Of a stretch of 64,000 bases of DNA, positions 48,209 to 59,153 are shown one piece after another (the stretch's first letter is position 1; every line of letters begins with the position of its first letter). The stretch is from Marinobacter sp. S6332 (lineage in GTDB: Bacteria; Pseudomonadota; Gammaproteobacteria; Pseudomonadales; Oleiphilaceae), in contig NZ_JALKAP010000002.1 in the NCBI RefSeq assembly GCF_023016045.1, positions 310,001 to 374,000 on the forward strand. Reading direction: 5' to 3'. A program made the position numbers and the translations under genes. The notes below the pieces were generated by a model, which saw only the letters and a program-made list of their open reading frames with translations, was not told where the DNA came from and did no database searches.

Positions 48209-48583
48209 TTAGAGCCACTTAGCCGGAAATACTGGCGGCTTATCAGACATTGCTTGGGCGAGCGAAATCATTCCCCACAACACAAACCCTGTGTGCAATG
48301 CGATTGCCCAAACCAAAGCAAAGGTGCCGAAGTGGCCAACATCGCCGAAAAACATCCAGCTGATGAGAACACCTGAACTGATTAAGACAAATCCAATCAA
48401 TGACATGAACAGAGCCGCACGGGTATGGGCTCGGCGCAGCTCGTTGGTTTCAGCGCTTTTAATAAACAGCCAAAGCAAAATCACAAAACCTATAACCGGC
48501 GTTGCCAACAAGTTCAGCAAGTACCAAACAACTGGCACAATCGCTCCGCTAGCGGGTTTCTTCCGGGCGCCCGAATACTGCAT
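48209..48583 (-). CDS. Membrane protein cotranscribed with norQ, unknown
   Basis: This 124-residue protein has three to four hydrophobic segments (VVWYLLNLLATPVIGFVILLWLFI, AALFMSLIGFVLISSGVLISWMFF, FALVWAIALHTGFVLWGMISLA). The ATG at 48583 has a strong GGAGG six bases upstream, so it overlaps the 3' end of norQ by 35 bp; a GTG at 48538 would avoid the overlap but is less well supported. No named family was recognised. Its place after norQ points to NO reductase biogenesis or denitrification. Confidence 0.72.
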   Translation of the reverse strand: MQYSGARKKPASGAIVPVVWYLLNLLATPVIGFVILLWLFIKSAETNELRRAHTRAALFMSLIGFVLISSGVLISWMFFGDVGHFGTFALVWAIALHTGFVLWGMISLAQAMSDKPPVFPAKWL

Positions 48584-49337
48584 ATACCACCTCCATCAAT
48601 GAAATAACTGTTGCTTCGTCATCTGACAATGGCTCGATCATGCCTGCGCGGCAGGCTATTTCTGCAGGCAAGCCAGCGCGGATCAATAGAGCCGTGTGTA
48701 TTAGCAGCCGGGTTGACGCGGCCTCTTCAAGGTCGTGATCTTTAAGATTGCGCAGCGCTGTCGCGAGGTTCACGAGCTGTTTGGCAAGATCGCGGTCGCA
48801 TCCGGACTCTTCCGCTACGATGGTTTGCTCTGCCTCTTCTGCAGGGTAATCAAACCGCAAGGATACAAATCTCTGGCGCGTGCTAGGTTTCATGCCTTTG
48901 AGTAGGCTCTGGTAACCCGGGTTGTAAGAGACCACTAACATGAAGCCGGGTGCAGCCGTGAGCAGCTCTCCTGTGCGCTCTATGGGCAATTCCCGGCGGT
49001 CGTCCGCCAGCGGGTGTAGCACTACCGTTGTGTCTTTACGGGCTTCAACCACTTCATCCAAGTAGCAAATGCCACCTTCGCGAACCGCTCGGGTCAATGG
49101 GCCATCCTGCCAATAGGTGCCTTCCGGGCCGATGAGGTGGCGCCCAACCAGATCAGCGGCAGTCAGGTCGTCGTGGCAGGCTACGGTATAAACCGGCCGG
49201 TTCAGCTTCTCAGCCATGTAGCGAACAAACCGTGTTTTACCGCAACCTGTAGGTCCTTTGATCAAAACCGGTAGGCCGTTATCGGCTGCGGCTTGGAACA
49301 GTTCTATTTCATTACCAACTGGCTGGTAAAACGTCAT
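48549..49337 (-). CDS. norQ: NorQ, MoxR-type AAA+ ATPase for NO reductase activation
   Basis: NorQ (also known as NirQ) is the AAA+ partner of NorD. The 262-residue protein has Walker A GPTGCGKTRF near residue 32, Walker B ICYLDEVVEA near 91, and the sensor region VVSYNPGYQSLLKGMKPSTRQRF near 133. The helical C-terminal part completes the MoxR form. It is transcribed away from nirS together with the binding-protein gene upstream, and apart from norD, which is on the other strand. Confidence 0.95.
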   Translation of the reverse strand: MTFYQPVGNEIELFQAAADNGLPVLIKGPTGCGKTRFVRYMAEKLNRPVYTVACHDDLTAADLVGRHLIGPEGTYWQDGPLTRAVREGGICYLDEVVEARKDTTVVLHPLADDRRELPIERTGELLTAAPGFMLVVSYNPGYQSLLKGMKPSTRQRFVSLRFDYPAEEAEQTIVAEESGCDRDLAKQLVNLATALRNLKDHDLEEAASTRLLIHTALLIRAGLPAEIACRAGMIEPLSDDEATVISLMEVVYAVFGRPEETR

Positions 49338-49353
49338 GTGTCACAATCCTCTG

Positions 49354-50109
49354 TTACTGACTGTCGGTTCTGGCAAAGCCGTGAACCCATTCAGGAAAAA
49401 CTGCAAACGCCTGCTTGTCATCCGTTCTGCTCAAGTGGCTGAGAGCTTCTTCGCAGGCCAGTGCCTGTTCGCTCCACCCGTCGCCTCTGTACCAACCGAT
49501 TGTGTTTACCTTCGACCCAGCCCAGGTGATCACCAAATCCCGGCTTGCAAGAAATTGACCGGCAAACCCCGCCTCTGAAACCGCAGCATGGGTGTTGTTG
49601 TGCAACAACAGAGCAAGCGCCGAGCTGTAATCTCCAGATTCGTAGATTCTCCCAGTTGCAGGATGTATTCCGGCAGCCCCTAGCGCAGCGATAGGCAGTG
49701 CTGAAGCCAGAGGATCTCTACCCGCAACGGTGGCCAGATCTCGATCGTTTAGCTCGGAGATAGAGCGGACTCCTGCGGTTCTACGGGTTACCCATACAGC
49801 GCGAGGCAAGTCACCATCACGGTTTATTGCACTCAGCACCGCAACTTTTTGCTCTTTTTGCGCGGAAAAACTGAACATCAATGCCACCGACCGTGGTTCG
49901 CTGGTGAAACCTACATCCGCCAAACACCCTTGCCTTGCAAGCTGCTGGGTTAGGCGGTAGCGCGCAACGTTTGTTACTTGAGTTACCGAATCAATAGTCA
50001 ATACAACCGGGCTTAGTTCTTCGGCTGCTATCGCCGCAGGCATCAAGAACGGGACTGCTGAAAAAAGTGCCGCCGGGGCCTGCTGTATCCAGCTCTGCAA
50101 TCGGTTCAA
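49354..50109 (-). CDS. PhnD-like periplasmic binding protein beside norQ
   Basis: This 251-residue protein begins with a signal-like segment (AALFSAVPFLMPAAIAAEEL) and has the two-lobe pattern of PhnD/SsuA/transferrin-type binding proteins (VWVTRRTAGVRSISELNDRDLATVAGRDPLAS, then GIHPATGRIYESGDYSSALALLLHNNTHAAVSEAG). No permease or ATPase gene is adjacent. It starts 17 bp before norQ, and nirS is divergent, so it shares the nirS promoter region. The ligand is unknown. A sensor or metal/oxyanion-binding role in denitrification is inference. Confidence 0.75.
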   Translation of the reverse strand: MNRLQSWIQQAPAALFSAVPFLMPAAIAAEELSPVVLTIDSVTQVTNVARYRLTQQLARQGCLADVGFTSEPRSVALMFSFSAQKEQKVAVLSAINRDGDLPRAVWVTRRTAGVRSISELNDRDLATVAGRDPLASALPIAALGAAGIHPATGRIYESGDYSSALALLLHNNTHAAVSEAGFAGQFLASRDLVITWAGSKVNTIGWYRGDGWSEQALACEEALSHLSRTDDKQAFAVFPEWVHGFARTDSQ

Positions 50110-50231
50110 AGTACAAATAAGATCTTTTCTCTCTTGGCTCTGCAGCGGGTATTAAACATAGTGATGCCGCCCTTTAAACGCATCTTTGATATTGGTTAAA
50201 AACGCGTCCTTTCACAACAACTCTTTGGTTA

Positions 50232-50247
50232 TACCCATGGGTGGGTA
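50232..50247 (+). promoter_or_regulatory. NarL-type 7-2-7 site upstream of nirS
   Basis: TACCCAT-GG-GTGGGTA has one perfect TACYYMT heptamer and a 6-of-7 partner (TACCCAC on the other strand) two bases apart. It lies 38 bp, centre to centre, upstream of the Fnr-like box. Confidence 0.62.
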
Positions 50248-50270
50248 CCCACTGGTCAAATGACATAGAT

Positions 50271-50284
50271 CTGACTTAAATCAA
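50271..50284 (+). promoter_or_regulatory. Fnr/Dnr-type box upstream of nirS
   Basis: CTGAC-TTAA-ATCAA matches 9 of 10 positions of TTGAY-N4-RTCAA. It ends 60 bp before the nirS ATG, a usual distance for class-II activation. It could also serve the divergent binding-protein and norQ genes. Confidence 0.65.
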
Positions 50285-50326
50285 TGTTCATCAGAGCAAA
50301 GAAGAGAAACCTAACGATACTCTTAA

Positions 50327-52069
<1,743 letters not shown>

Positions 52070-52078
52070 AAAGCGTTA

Positions 52079-52096
52079 AGCAGGCGCAAGCCTGCT
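52079..52096 (+). terminator. Hairpin after nirS
   Basis: AGCAGGC-GCAA-GCCTGCT forms a 7-bp stem with a stable GCAA tetraloop, 10 bp past the nirS stop. No U-run follows, so termination may be partial, with some read-through into the receptor gene. Confidence 0.55.
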
Positions 52097-52105
52097 AGTT
52101 GCCGT

Positions 52106-52142
52106 GGCGGCTCCAGAATAGCAAAGAAATCTGGCAGCCGCC
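52106..52142 (+). other. Strong stem-loop in the leader of the TonB-dependent receptor gene
   Basis: GGCGGCT pairs with AGCCGCC (52106-52112 / 52136-52142), and inside it CCAGA pairs with TCTGG (52113-52117 / 52130-52134) around a 12-base loop with one bulged C. It is followed by CGCAACAACC. The run GCAGCCGCCCGCAAC recalls the conserved core of cobalamin riboswitches, but the remaining conserved blocks are not convincing. Confidence 0.45.
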
Positions 52143-52225
52143 CGCAACAACCATGCTCCGGCCGTAAGTACCGATAATGTCGAGCGCGTTTTGAACCTGG
52201 CATCAGGAATAGCAAGTTGAGCTTT

Positions 52226-54211
52226 ATGACCACTTCTTTCGTTCCGAGTAAGTCTGTGAACCCAGTAACCAAAAATCGTCTGAAATTCTTGTGCATTGCT
52301 GCGACTCTGCTGCCAGCCTCCGTTTTGTGGGCACAAGAGACCACCAAACCTCTACCGGCAGATACCGTTAAATTAGATACCATCTCAGTAACGGCCACGC
52401 TGTCACCCGTTGACACGCGGCTGGCGCCTGCTTCCGGCTCGGTTGTTTCGCGTGAAGAATTGGAAACGCGCAATGCGGATTCGCTGCGGTCAGCCGTCGC
52501 CGGTGAGCCCGGGGTCGCCTTTTCGCAGGGTGGTGGTATCGGGCGCAAGACAATTACTTTACGCGGCATGGACAGCAAACACGTGCTAACACTAACAGAC
52601 GGGCGACGCATTCCGGCCAGTGACGACGTATTCGGCCACGCTGACTACCAATACGGTTGGGTCCCCATGTCTGCAGTAGAGCGCATCGAGATCATCCGCG
52701 GCCCTATGTCCACACTCTATGGCTCCGATGCACTGGGTGGCGTTATCAATACGATTACACGCAAGCCTGGCGAAGAATGGGAAACCAACCTGTTGCTGCG
52801 TGGTTCAACGTTGGCAAACAGTGAAGGCAACAAAGACAGTGTGAACGGCGGACAGGCCTCAATATACACCTCCGGCTTAGTTACAGAGCGTCTAGGACTG
52901 CGCTTTACAGGCGAAACGTCACGTCAAGATAGAACACAGAACCCGGCTGACAACCGCCAGAGTGAACTCGAAGGCAGCGAAGCCAATCGCGGCAGCGTTG
53001 CAGCTTTTATCGAGCTTACGCCCGAGCAGTCACTGGAACTGCAATTTTCGAGAAGTAACGAAGAACGCGAGTTTGATGCAAAAACAACAAGGGGCTCGAC
53101 TTATTATGAGAGCCGCTATGATCTGGATCGAACCGGGTTCGGTTTAACTTGGAATAGTGAGTTTACCAACTGGGTCAATCAGGTACGGGCTTACCGCAGC
53201 AAAGTTGAGGTCAGCAATGAGCGCAGTGCTGGCTCTACAGCTACAGACCCACAAGCGCTTACCGACGAGATTATCGATGCCCATACTAGCCGCGCCTTCG
53301 GAAACCACTGGCTGACGGTGGGTGGTGAAATACGGCGTGAAACCCTTGAAAATACCGGGCTTGAAGGTGGCGAACGCGACGCTGACCATGCAGCTGTTTT
53401 CTTACAGGATGAAGTCGCTCTGACTGAGCAACTGCTGCTAACGGCAGGGCTGCGTTATGACCATCAAGACGACTATGGCAGCGAGGCTAGCCCGCGAGTT
53501 TATCTAGTGTGGGAAGCTGCACCACGGCTTATCGTGAAGGGTGGCTATGGTCGCGGATTCCGGTCGCCGACGCTGAAACAAAGCTCACCCACGTATGTGG
53601 GGGTGCCCGTGGCCCCCTTCCAGTTTTTCGGAAATGGCGATCTTGAGCCGGAAAAAATCGATTCGTACGAATTATCCGTTAATTGGCAGGGTGAAGCAGT
53701 GGGCCTGAACGCCACTGTGTTTCATAGCGAAGCGAGCGACCTAATTACCAATCGGCCAATAGACCCCACTAACCAGTTTGTTCAGCAATTCGTTAACGTT
53801 GACGAAGCTCGTCTGACTGGTATTGAAACCGGGTTTTCCTGGAAACTCCACCCTGCTGTTACCTGGCAGAACAATTTTGGATGGCTGAAAACCAAAGACC
53901 GGGGTACCGGAGATGAACTGGAATACCGGCCACGCAGAACCTTTAACTCGTTTTTGGATTGGCAGGCAACCGCCGGCCTATCGGCCCGCTTGAACGCAGA
54001 GTACACAGGCAGCCAATACCGTGCCGACACCGACGACCTGCCCGCCTACACACTATGGAATGCCAGTGTGGCCAAGGATTTCGGCGAGAATGTCACCATG
54101 CGCGCTGGTGTTGATAACATTGGGGATGAGCACCTAGCAGACGAGTCGCCAAACTTTCGCCATGTTGAAAGGGGCCGGACAGTGTACTTGAGTACTCAAC
54201 TAAACTTCTGA
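52226..54211 (+). CDS. TonB-dependent outer-membrane receptor
   Basis: The ATG at 52226 gives 661 residues; a TTG three codons upstream is possible. After a signal peptide (LKFLCIAATLLPASVLWA) come the TonB box region (DTISVTATLSP) and the plug domain (LRSAVAGEPGVAFSQGG, VERIEIIRGPMSTLYGSDALGGVINTITRK), then a 22-strand barrel ending in an aromatic residue (STQLNF). It looks FepA/CirA-like, so ferric-siderophore, heme, copper or cobalamin uptake are all possible. Its stop directly abuts the stop of the convergent tonB gene, so the receptor and its energy system probably form a unit. Confidence 0.9.
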   Translation: MTTSFVPSKSVNPVTKNRLKFLCIAATLLPASVLWAQETTKPLPADTVKLDTISVTATLSPVDTRLAPASGSVVSREELETRNADSLRSAVAGEPGVAFSQGGGIGRKTITLRGMDSKHVLTLTDGRRIPASDDVFGHADYQYGWVPMSAVERIEIIRGPMSTLYGSDALGGVINTITRKPGEEWETNLLLRGSTLANSEGNKDSVNGGQASIYTSGLVTERLGLRFTGETSRQDRTQNPADNRQSELEGSEANRGSVAAFIELTPEQSLELQFSRSNEEREFDAKTTRGSTYYESRYDLDRTGFGLTWNSEFTNWVNQVRAYRSKVEVSNERSAGSTATDPQALTDEIIDAHTSRAFGNHWLTVGGEIRRETLENTGLEGGERDADHAAVFLQDEVALTEQLLLTAGLRYDHQDDYGSEASPRVYLVWEAAPRLIVKGGYGRGFRSPTLKQSSPTYVGVPVAPFQFFGNGDLEPEKIDSYELSVNWQGEAVGLNATVFHSEASDLITNRPIDPTNQFVQQFVNVDEARLTGIETGFSWKLHPAVTWQNNFGWLKTKDRGTGDELEYRPRRTFNSFLDWQATAGLSARLNAEYTGSQYRADTDDLPAYTLWNASVAKDFGENVTMRAGVDNIGDEHLADESPNFRHVERGRTVYLSTQLNF

Positions 54212-55053
<842 letters not shown>

Positions 55054-55057
<4 letters not shown>

Positions 55058-55479
55058 GGCTCTAAACTTTCTTGGGTCAATAGCGATACCTTGAGCACTC
55101 CCGCACTGCGGACACGGCTCAAAACTGTCTTTAACTCTTCAACCGGCAGAAGAGCATCCACCTTGATTTGAATCCGAAATCGATTCGGATCATTAGCCTG
55201 CACCAGCCGCTCCTGCAGTAACGTGACAAGTGCATCATGATCAATCTGTTCCGAGCCCACGTAGACATCCCCTACTACACTGACCAGTAGGACCACATCA
55301 GCTTCTGTTTGAGGAGTTTGAGCTGCAGATCGCAGTGCTTCCAAGGGCACCACATCACTCACGGCAATACGCCCTGCGATCATAAAAAATATAAGCAGAA
55401 GAAAGATAATATTGATCAGCGGCACCAGATTGTCATTAACACTGAAGCCACGCCGTGCTGTCGGCGGAGAAATTCTCAT
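55054..55479 (-). CDS. ExbD/TolR-family protein (second copy)
   Basis: This 141-residue protein has one N-terminal helix with the essential Asp/Asn region (NDNLVPLINIIFLLLIFFMIAG), where the usual membrane Asp is replaced in the motif LVPLINIIFLL by Asn. It has a periplasmic domain ending in LTQESLEP. The usual ExbD motif is LTPLIDVVFLL, as in the first copy. Two ExbD proteins beside one ExbB suggest a hetero-complex. It lies between the first exbD and tonB. Confidence 0.88.
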
Positions 55480-55502
55480 ATCTTATTTCCAGTGTGCTCA
55501 GT

Positions 55503-55898
55503 TCAACGCGCAATGCCCGCCAGGGATACCCGCTCGGCGCCCGCTTGTTTCAACCGGTCGGCAAGAGTAATCATTGCTTGCGCGGTTAGGCCGTCACGAG
55601 CGTCGATAGCAAATACTGTGTTTGGATTTTCCGCAACCAACTGTTGCAGGTTCAAAGCATCAGCAGCATAAAGCTGGCCTGCAACACGAATGTCGCCTAG
55701 GGAGCTGACAAGTTGAATTTCAAGTAAATCCTGTTGTTCAACATCGTCGGCTTGCCCTGACACTGTCACATTCAACTCCCGCCATTGCGCAAACGTAGAT
55801 GACAGCAAAAAAAACAACAACAGTATGAAAACAACATCGATCAGCGGCGTAAGATTTACCTGACCCGACTTGCGGCGCTTACCAGCGTCAAGCTGCAT
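55503..55898 (-). CDS. ExbD/TolR-family protein (first copy)
   Basis: The ATG at 55898, with GGGAG seven bases upstream, gives 131 residues (MQLDAGKRRKSG); an ATG at 55913 is also in frame. A single helix carries the canonical VNLTPLIDVVFILLLFFLLSS with the proton-path Asp. The periplasmic domain follows (AIDARDGLTAQAMITLADRLKQAG). It overlaps exbB by 11 bases, which indicates translational coupling. Confidence 0.92.
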   Translation of the reverse strand: MQLDAGKRRKSGQVNLTPLIDVVFILLLFFLLSSTFAQWRELNVTVSGQADDVEQQDLLEIQLVSSLGDIRVAGQLYAADALNLQQLVAENPNTVFAIDARDGLTAQAMITLADRLKQAGAERVSLAGIAR

Positions 55899-56592
55899 TG
55901 CGGTCTCCCGCATCGGCCGCGGTTTTAGACCAACTTCCGCTTGCCGGCATCGGACTGGTAAAAACTCGCGTTACCGAATCACTCATCAGGGCGGCAACCC
56001 GCTCTGTTTTACGCTCCAGCCAGGCATGCGCCGCAACCACAGGGATAGCAACCGCCATACCAACCGCAGTAGTCAGCAGCGCCTGCCAAATACCGCCAGA
56101 CAACACACTGGGATCAACCTGACTGCCTGCCGCTTCCATTTGCTGGAACGCAACGATCATGCCCATTACCGTACCCAACAGACCTAGCAGTGGGCTCAAC
56201 GCGCCAATCAACTCCAGAGGGCGGAAAAAGCTGCGCAGATCATTCAGTCGCGCACTGGCAATGCGCTCTACTTCCTCACGTAAAAGTAGATCATTCACTT
56301 TATCCATCCGCCCTAACATCGCGCACTTAACGACAGCGGCTACCGGATGAGCATCGTCCAACTGATCCACAGCATCGCGACCCTTGCCAGCGCGCCATTG
56401 TTCCAGCGCACCACTTACCACCTTGGAGGACTCCGCACGAAGCGCCACCAATTGCCATACTTTTACCAGCACGATGGTCAAGGCGATCAGAGAAAACAAA
56501 CACAGAATCCAGACCACCGGACCACCCGTTATCAACAGACCCTGAATGTCGGCCATTACGCCAGCTTCCTCAGCAACGATGTCGGGATTCAT
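55888..56592 (-). CDS. ExbB/TolQ-family proton channel protein
   Basis: This 234-residue protein has three membrane helices of the MotA/TolQ/ExbB type: GGPVVWILCLFSLIALTIVLVKVW near the start, and the paired GALSPLLGLLGTVMGMIVAF and ISGGIWQALLTTAVGMAVAIPVVAAHAWLERK-type segment in the second half. It forms the motor with the two ExbD proteins and TonB. It is the first gene of the exbB-exbD-exbD-tonB operon, divergent from the Crp/Fnr gene at 56815. Confidence 0.93.
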   Translation of the reverse strand: MNPDIVAEEAGVMADIQGLLITGGPVVWILCLFSLIALTIVLVKVWQLVALRAESSKVVSGALEQWRAGKGRDAVDQLDDAHPVAAVVKCAMLGRMDKVNDLLLREEVERIASARLNDLRSFFRPLELIGALSPLLGLLGTVMGMIVAFQQMEAAGSQVDPSVLSGGIWQALLTTAVGMAVAIPVVAAHAWLERKTERVAALMSDSVTRVFTSPMPASGSWSKTAADAGDRNAA

Positions 56593-56743
56593 TGTAAATT
56601 CTTCCCTACCGGTTAAATTTCAATAAATTATGATTGTTCAAATTACGTATAACAACTGCGGGCACTTCAAGAGTGCTGATCGAAACCGCCTAGTTAGAGC
56701 TCGCCATTCGTAACTTCTATATCGAGTGAATGAAAAAGCCTTA

Positions 56744-56757
56744 ATGATTTAAGTCAT
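56744..56757. promoter_or_regulatory. Fnr-like dyad upstream of the second Crp/Fnr gene
   Basis: ATGAT-TTAA-GTCAT matches 8 of 10 positions of the Fnr consensus and lies 57 bp before the ATG at 56815. Autoregulation or control by Anr/Dnr would fit. Confidence 0.45.
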
Positions 56758-56814
56758 TTCCTGTAGTCTCTCTCTGTTAGGATAATTGACACATATTCCA
56801 ATGGCGACTACGCA

Positions 56815-57516
56815 ATGACCCGCACCTTCAAAACCGACGTGGCTTCATCTCCCTGCATGCTCGGAGAGAACAACCCGGACATCATCCCCCATGAGTCGGC
56901 ACCACAATCGGTAGCCCTTCTCAATGGCCTCAGCCGTGTATTCGGAATAAGACTCACCGAAAAACAGGACACGCCTGACACCCGGTTTTTAAGCGACCTA
57001 ACACGGCTGTTTCACCAGCGCCGGGTCGACGCAGAAGCACAGATGGAAAAACATGACACCCCTTGGGCCAACGTATACCTGATTCAATACGGTATTATGC
57101 GCCTGTTCCGGGAAGCGCCCAGCGGCAAAGTAGCTGTGCACCATTTCTTTACCGAAGGCGATATGGTGTGGCCGGTATTTGGTCGTAGTCGTACAGTTCG
57201 CAACACACTCTGCCTGACAACCGTAACCCCCGCCACAGTCTGGGTTGCAGACTTTGCCGCTTTCCGGGCCGCTATTCACGCTCATGGCGAAGGTCTCTGG
57301 CCACAGTTTGCCATGGCCCTGACGGAGGAACTGGCAGAACTGACCAGCATGCGGGAGTTTCGTAAGCACACCATGTCGGCTAAAGAGCGCTATCAGTTGC
57401 TGTTGGAAGAATACCCGGAGCTAGTAAAGCGCGTGCCGGACAACCAGCTTGCCTCATGGCTCGGCGTTGTGCCTGCAACATTCTCCAGGCTCAAAACAGG
57501 TGCGATAAAGTACTGA
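56815..57516 (+). CDS. Crp/Fnr-family regulator, second copy, without Fe-S cysteines
   Basis: This 233-residue protein has an N-terminal effector domain (about 45-150, with NVYLIQYGIMRLFREAPSGKVAVHHFFTEGDMVWPVFG) and a short C-terminal winged helix (about 180-233, VPDNQLASWLGVVPATFSRLK). It lacks the Fnr cysteine set, so it does not look like an oxygen sensor of Fnr type. It is more divergent than the regulator at 7691. Possible ligands are NO via heme or a small molecule. It lies between the exb/tonB operon and a hemolysin-III-like gene. Confidence 0.85.
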   Translation: MTRTFKTDVASSPCMLGENNPDIIPHESAPQSVALLNGLSRVFGIRLTEKQDTPDTRFLSDLTRLFHQRRVDAEAQMEKHDTPWANVYLIQYGIMRLFREAPSGKVAVHHFFTEGDMVWPVFGRSRTVRNTLCLTTVTPATVWVADFAAFRAAIHAHGEGLWPQFAMALTEELAELTSMREFRKHTMSAKERYQLLLEEYPELVKRVPDNQLASWLGVVPATFSRLKTGAIKY

Positions 57517-57607
57517 CGATTAGATCACGAAATCGTCGCTCTAATTTATTGCGTACACCTGTACGCTGAAGTACCGTGTTGCCATCGCAAATACGGACTC
57601 TTTACCA

Positions 57608-58273
57608 ATGATCACATCGCAATCTCTTTCAACCCCAACTCACCAGCGCATAGAAGAATGGCTGAATAGCGCCACCCATGGCATTGGCGCATTACTCAGC
57701 GTAATCGGCACCATCATATTGATTGCTGGCGCCACCCAGCTGCACGATACTTGGAAAATCATCAGTTTCAGCATATTCGGCGCCTCCCTGATTTTGCTAT
57801 ACATGGCCTCTGCCCTGTATCACGGCGCTCGCCGCCCCGAGCTGAAAAAATCCTTTAAAACTCTGGACCACTGCGCGATTTTTCTGCTAATTGCAGGCAC
57901 CTATACGCCATTTCTTCTGGTAAACATGCGTGGAGCTGTAGGCTGGACGCTGTTCGCCATAATCTGGTCGTTAGCCATTACCGGGGTAGTGCTGAAAATC
58001 ACCTTCGCCAACCGATTCAAGCTTGCACGTGTAGGCATCTATGTAGCCATGGGCTGGCTTATTACCTTTGCATCCACAGATCTGGTGGCAAGCCTGAACG
58101 AAACTGCGCTAACCCTCACGATTGCTGGCGGCATTGTTTACACCGCGGGTGTTGCCTTTTATCTGGCCGATCGCATTCCCTATATGCATGCGGTTTGGCA
58201 CCTGTTCGTGATCGGCGGCAGCGCCTGTCATTTCAGTGCTATTTATTTTGGTGTACTTCCTTACGCGACATGA
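57608..58273 (+). CDS. Hemolysin III / PAQR-like membrane protein
   Basis: This 221-residue protein has seven hydrophobic segments. The family motifs are EEWLNSATHGIGALLSVIGTI near the N-terminus, SALYHGARRPELKKSFKTLDHCAIFLLIAGTYTPF near 70-105, and MHAVWHLFVIGGSACHFSAIYF near the end, whose His and Asp residues form the metal site of the PAQR fold. The hemolysin III name is historical; no toxin role is implied. Confidence 0.9.
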   Translation: MITSQSLSTPTHQRIEEWLNSATHGIGALLSVIGTIILIAGATQLHDTWKIISFSIFGASLILLYMASALYHGARRPELKKSFKTLDHCAIFLLIAGTYTPFLLVNMRGAVGWTLFAIIWSLAITGVVLKITFANRFKLARVGIYVAMGWLITFASTDLVASLNETALTLTIAGGIVYTAGVAFYLADRIPYMHAVWHLFVIGGSACHFSAIYFGVLPYAT

Positions 58274-58344
58274 TGGCAGCGATTAATAAGCGTGCTACTC
58301 TTCTGATACATTGAATCCACTTTCATTTTTAGGGAGGCACTAGC

Positions 58345-59127
58345 ATGGACACTCCTGCCGTACGCATTGAAGAACAAGGTCATATTTGCACCATTATTCT
58401 GGACCGCCCTGACAAGAGAAATGCCGTAGACGGCCCCACCGCAGATGCTCTTTTAGCAGCTTTCAAGCACTTCGAGGCTGCTCAAAATCTGCGTGTTGCC
58501 GTACTTTGGGGTGCGAACGGTACCTTCTGTTCCGGCGCCGACCTGACAGCGATACACGACCCCAAAACCCGCAATAAAATTGACTCCGAAGGCGAGAGTG
58601 ATGGGCCTATGGGCCCGACCCGCATGGCATTAAGCAAACCTGTGATCGCGGCTGTGTCTGGCTATGCCGTGGCTGGGGGCCTAGAGCTTTCGCTATTTTG
58701 TGACTTGCGGGTAGTGGAGGAGTCGGCTGTGTTCGGCGTGTTCTGCCGGCGCTGGGGCGTGCCACTAATTGATGGCGGAACAGTGCGCCTGCCCCGCGTA
58801 GTCGGCCAGTCTCGCGCTCTGGATTTGATCCTGACGGGCCGTCCGGTGAAAGCAGATGAAGCCTTGCAGATGGGGCTTGCGAATCGCGTTGTTCCCCATG
58901 GAGAGAGCCGCGATGCAGCCGAAGCGCTGGCTCGGCAAATCGCAGAATTCCCTCAGCAGTGCATGCTGGCAGACCGCGCTTCTGCGTATCGCCAGTGGGA
59001 ATTACCTCTGGCAGACGCTCTGCGCAACGAAGGCAAGAAGGGTTACCCCGTGGTGTTCGAAGAGGCCATTGCAGGCGCCGAACGGTTTGTCAAAGGCGCA
59101 GGCCGACACGGCGAATTCAATAATTAA
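58345..59127 (+). CDS. Enoyl-CoA hydratase/isomerase (crotonase family)
   Basis: This 260-residue crotonase has the oxyanion-hole segments RNAVDGPTADALLAAF and NGTFCSGADLTAIHD, and the core ISGYAVAGGLELSLFCDLRV-like stretch near 105-125. The second catalytic Glu region is not classical (CRRWGVPLIDGGTVRLPR), which suggests an isomerase or hydrolase rather than textbook hydratase. It is 26 bp before an acyl-CoA ligase and in line with an acyl-CoA carboxylase, so it probably belongs to a catabolic acyl-CoA pathway. Confidence 0.9.
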   Translation: MDTPAVRIEEQGHICTIILDRPDKRNAVDGPTADALLAAFKHFEAAQNLRVAVLWGANGTFCSGADLTAIHDPKTRNKIDSEGESDGPMGPTRMALSKPVIAAVSGYAVAGGLELSLFCDLRVVEESAVFGVFCRRWGVPLIDGGTVRLPRVVGQSRALDLILTGRPVKADEALQMGLANRVVPHGESRDAAEALARQIAEFPQQCMLADRASAYRQWELPLADALRNEGKKGYPVVFEEAIAGAERFVKGAGRHGEFNN

Positions 59128-59153
59128 AATAGAAAATAAAAGAGGGTAATACT

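Noticed and set aside
57517..57607. Another copy of the palindromic element (GCGTACACCTGTACGC)
   Set aside because: It is a short chance palindrome without the CCAAAAC/GTTTTGG ends or the ACGCTGT and CCATGGCT modules.
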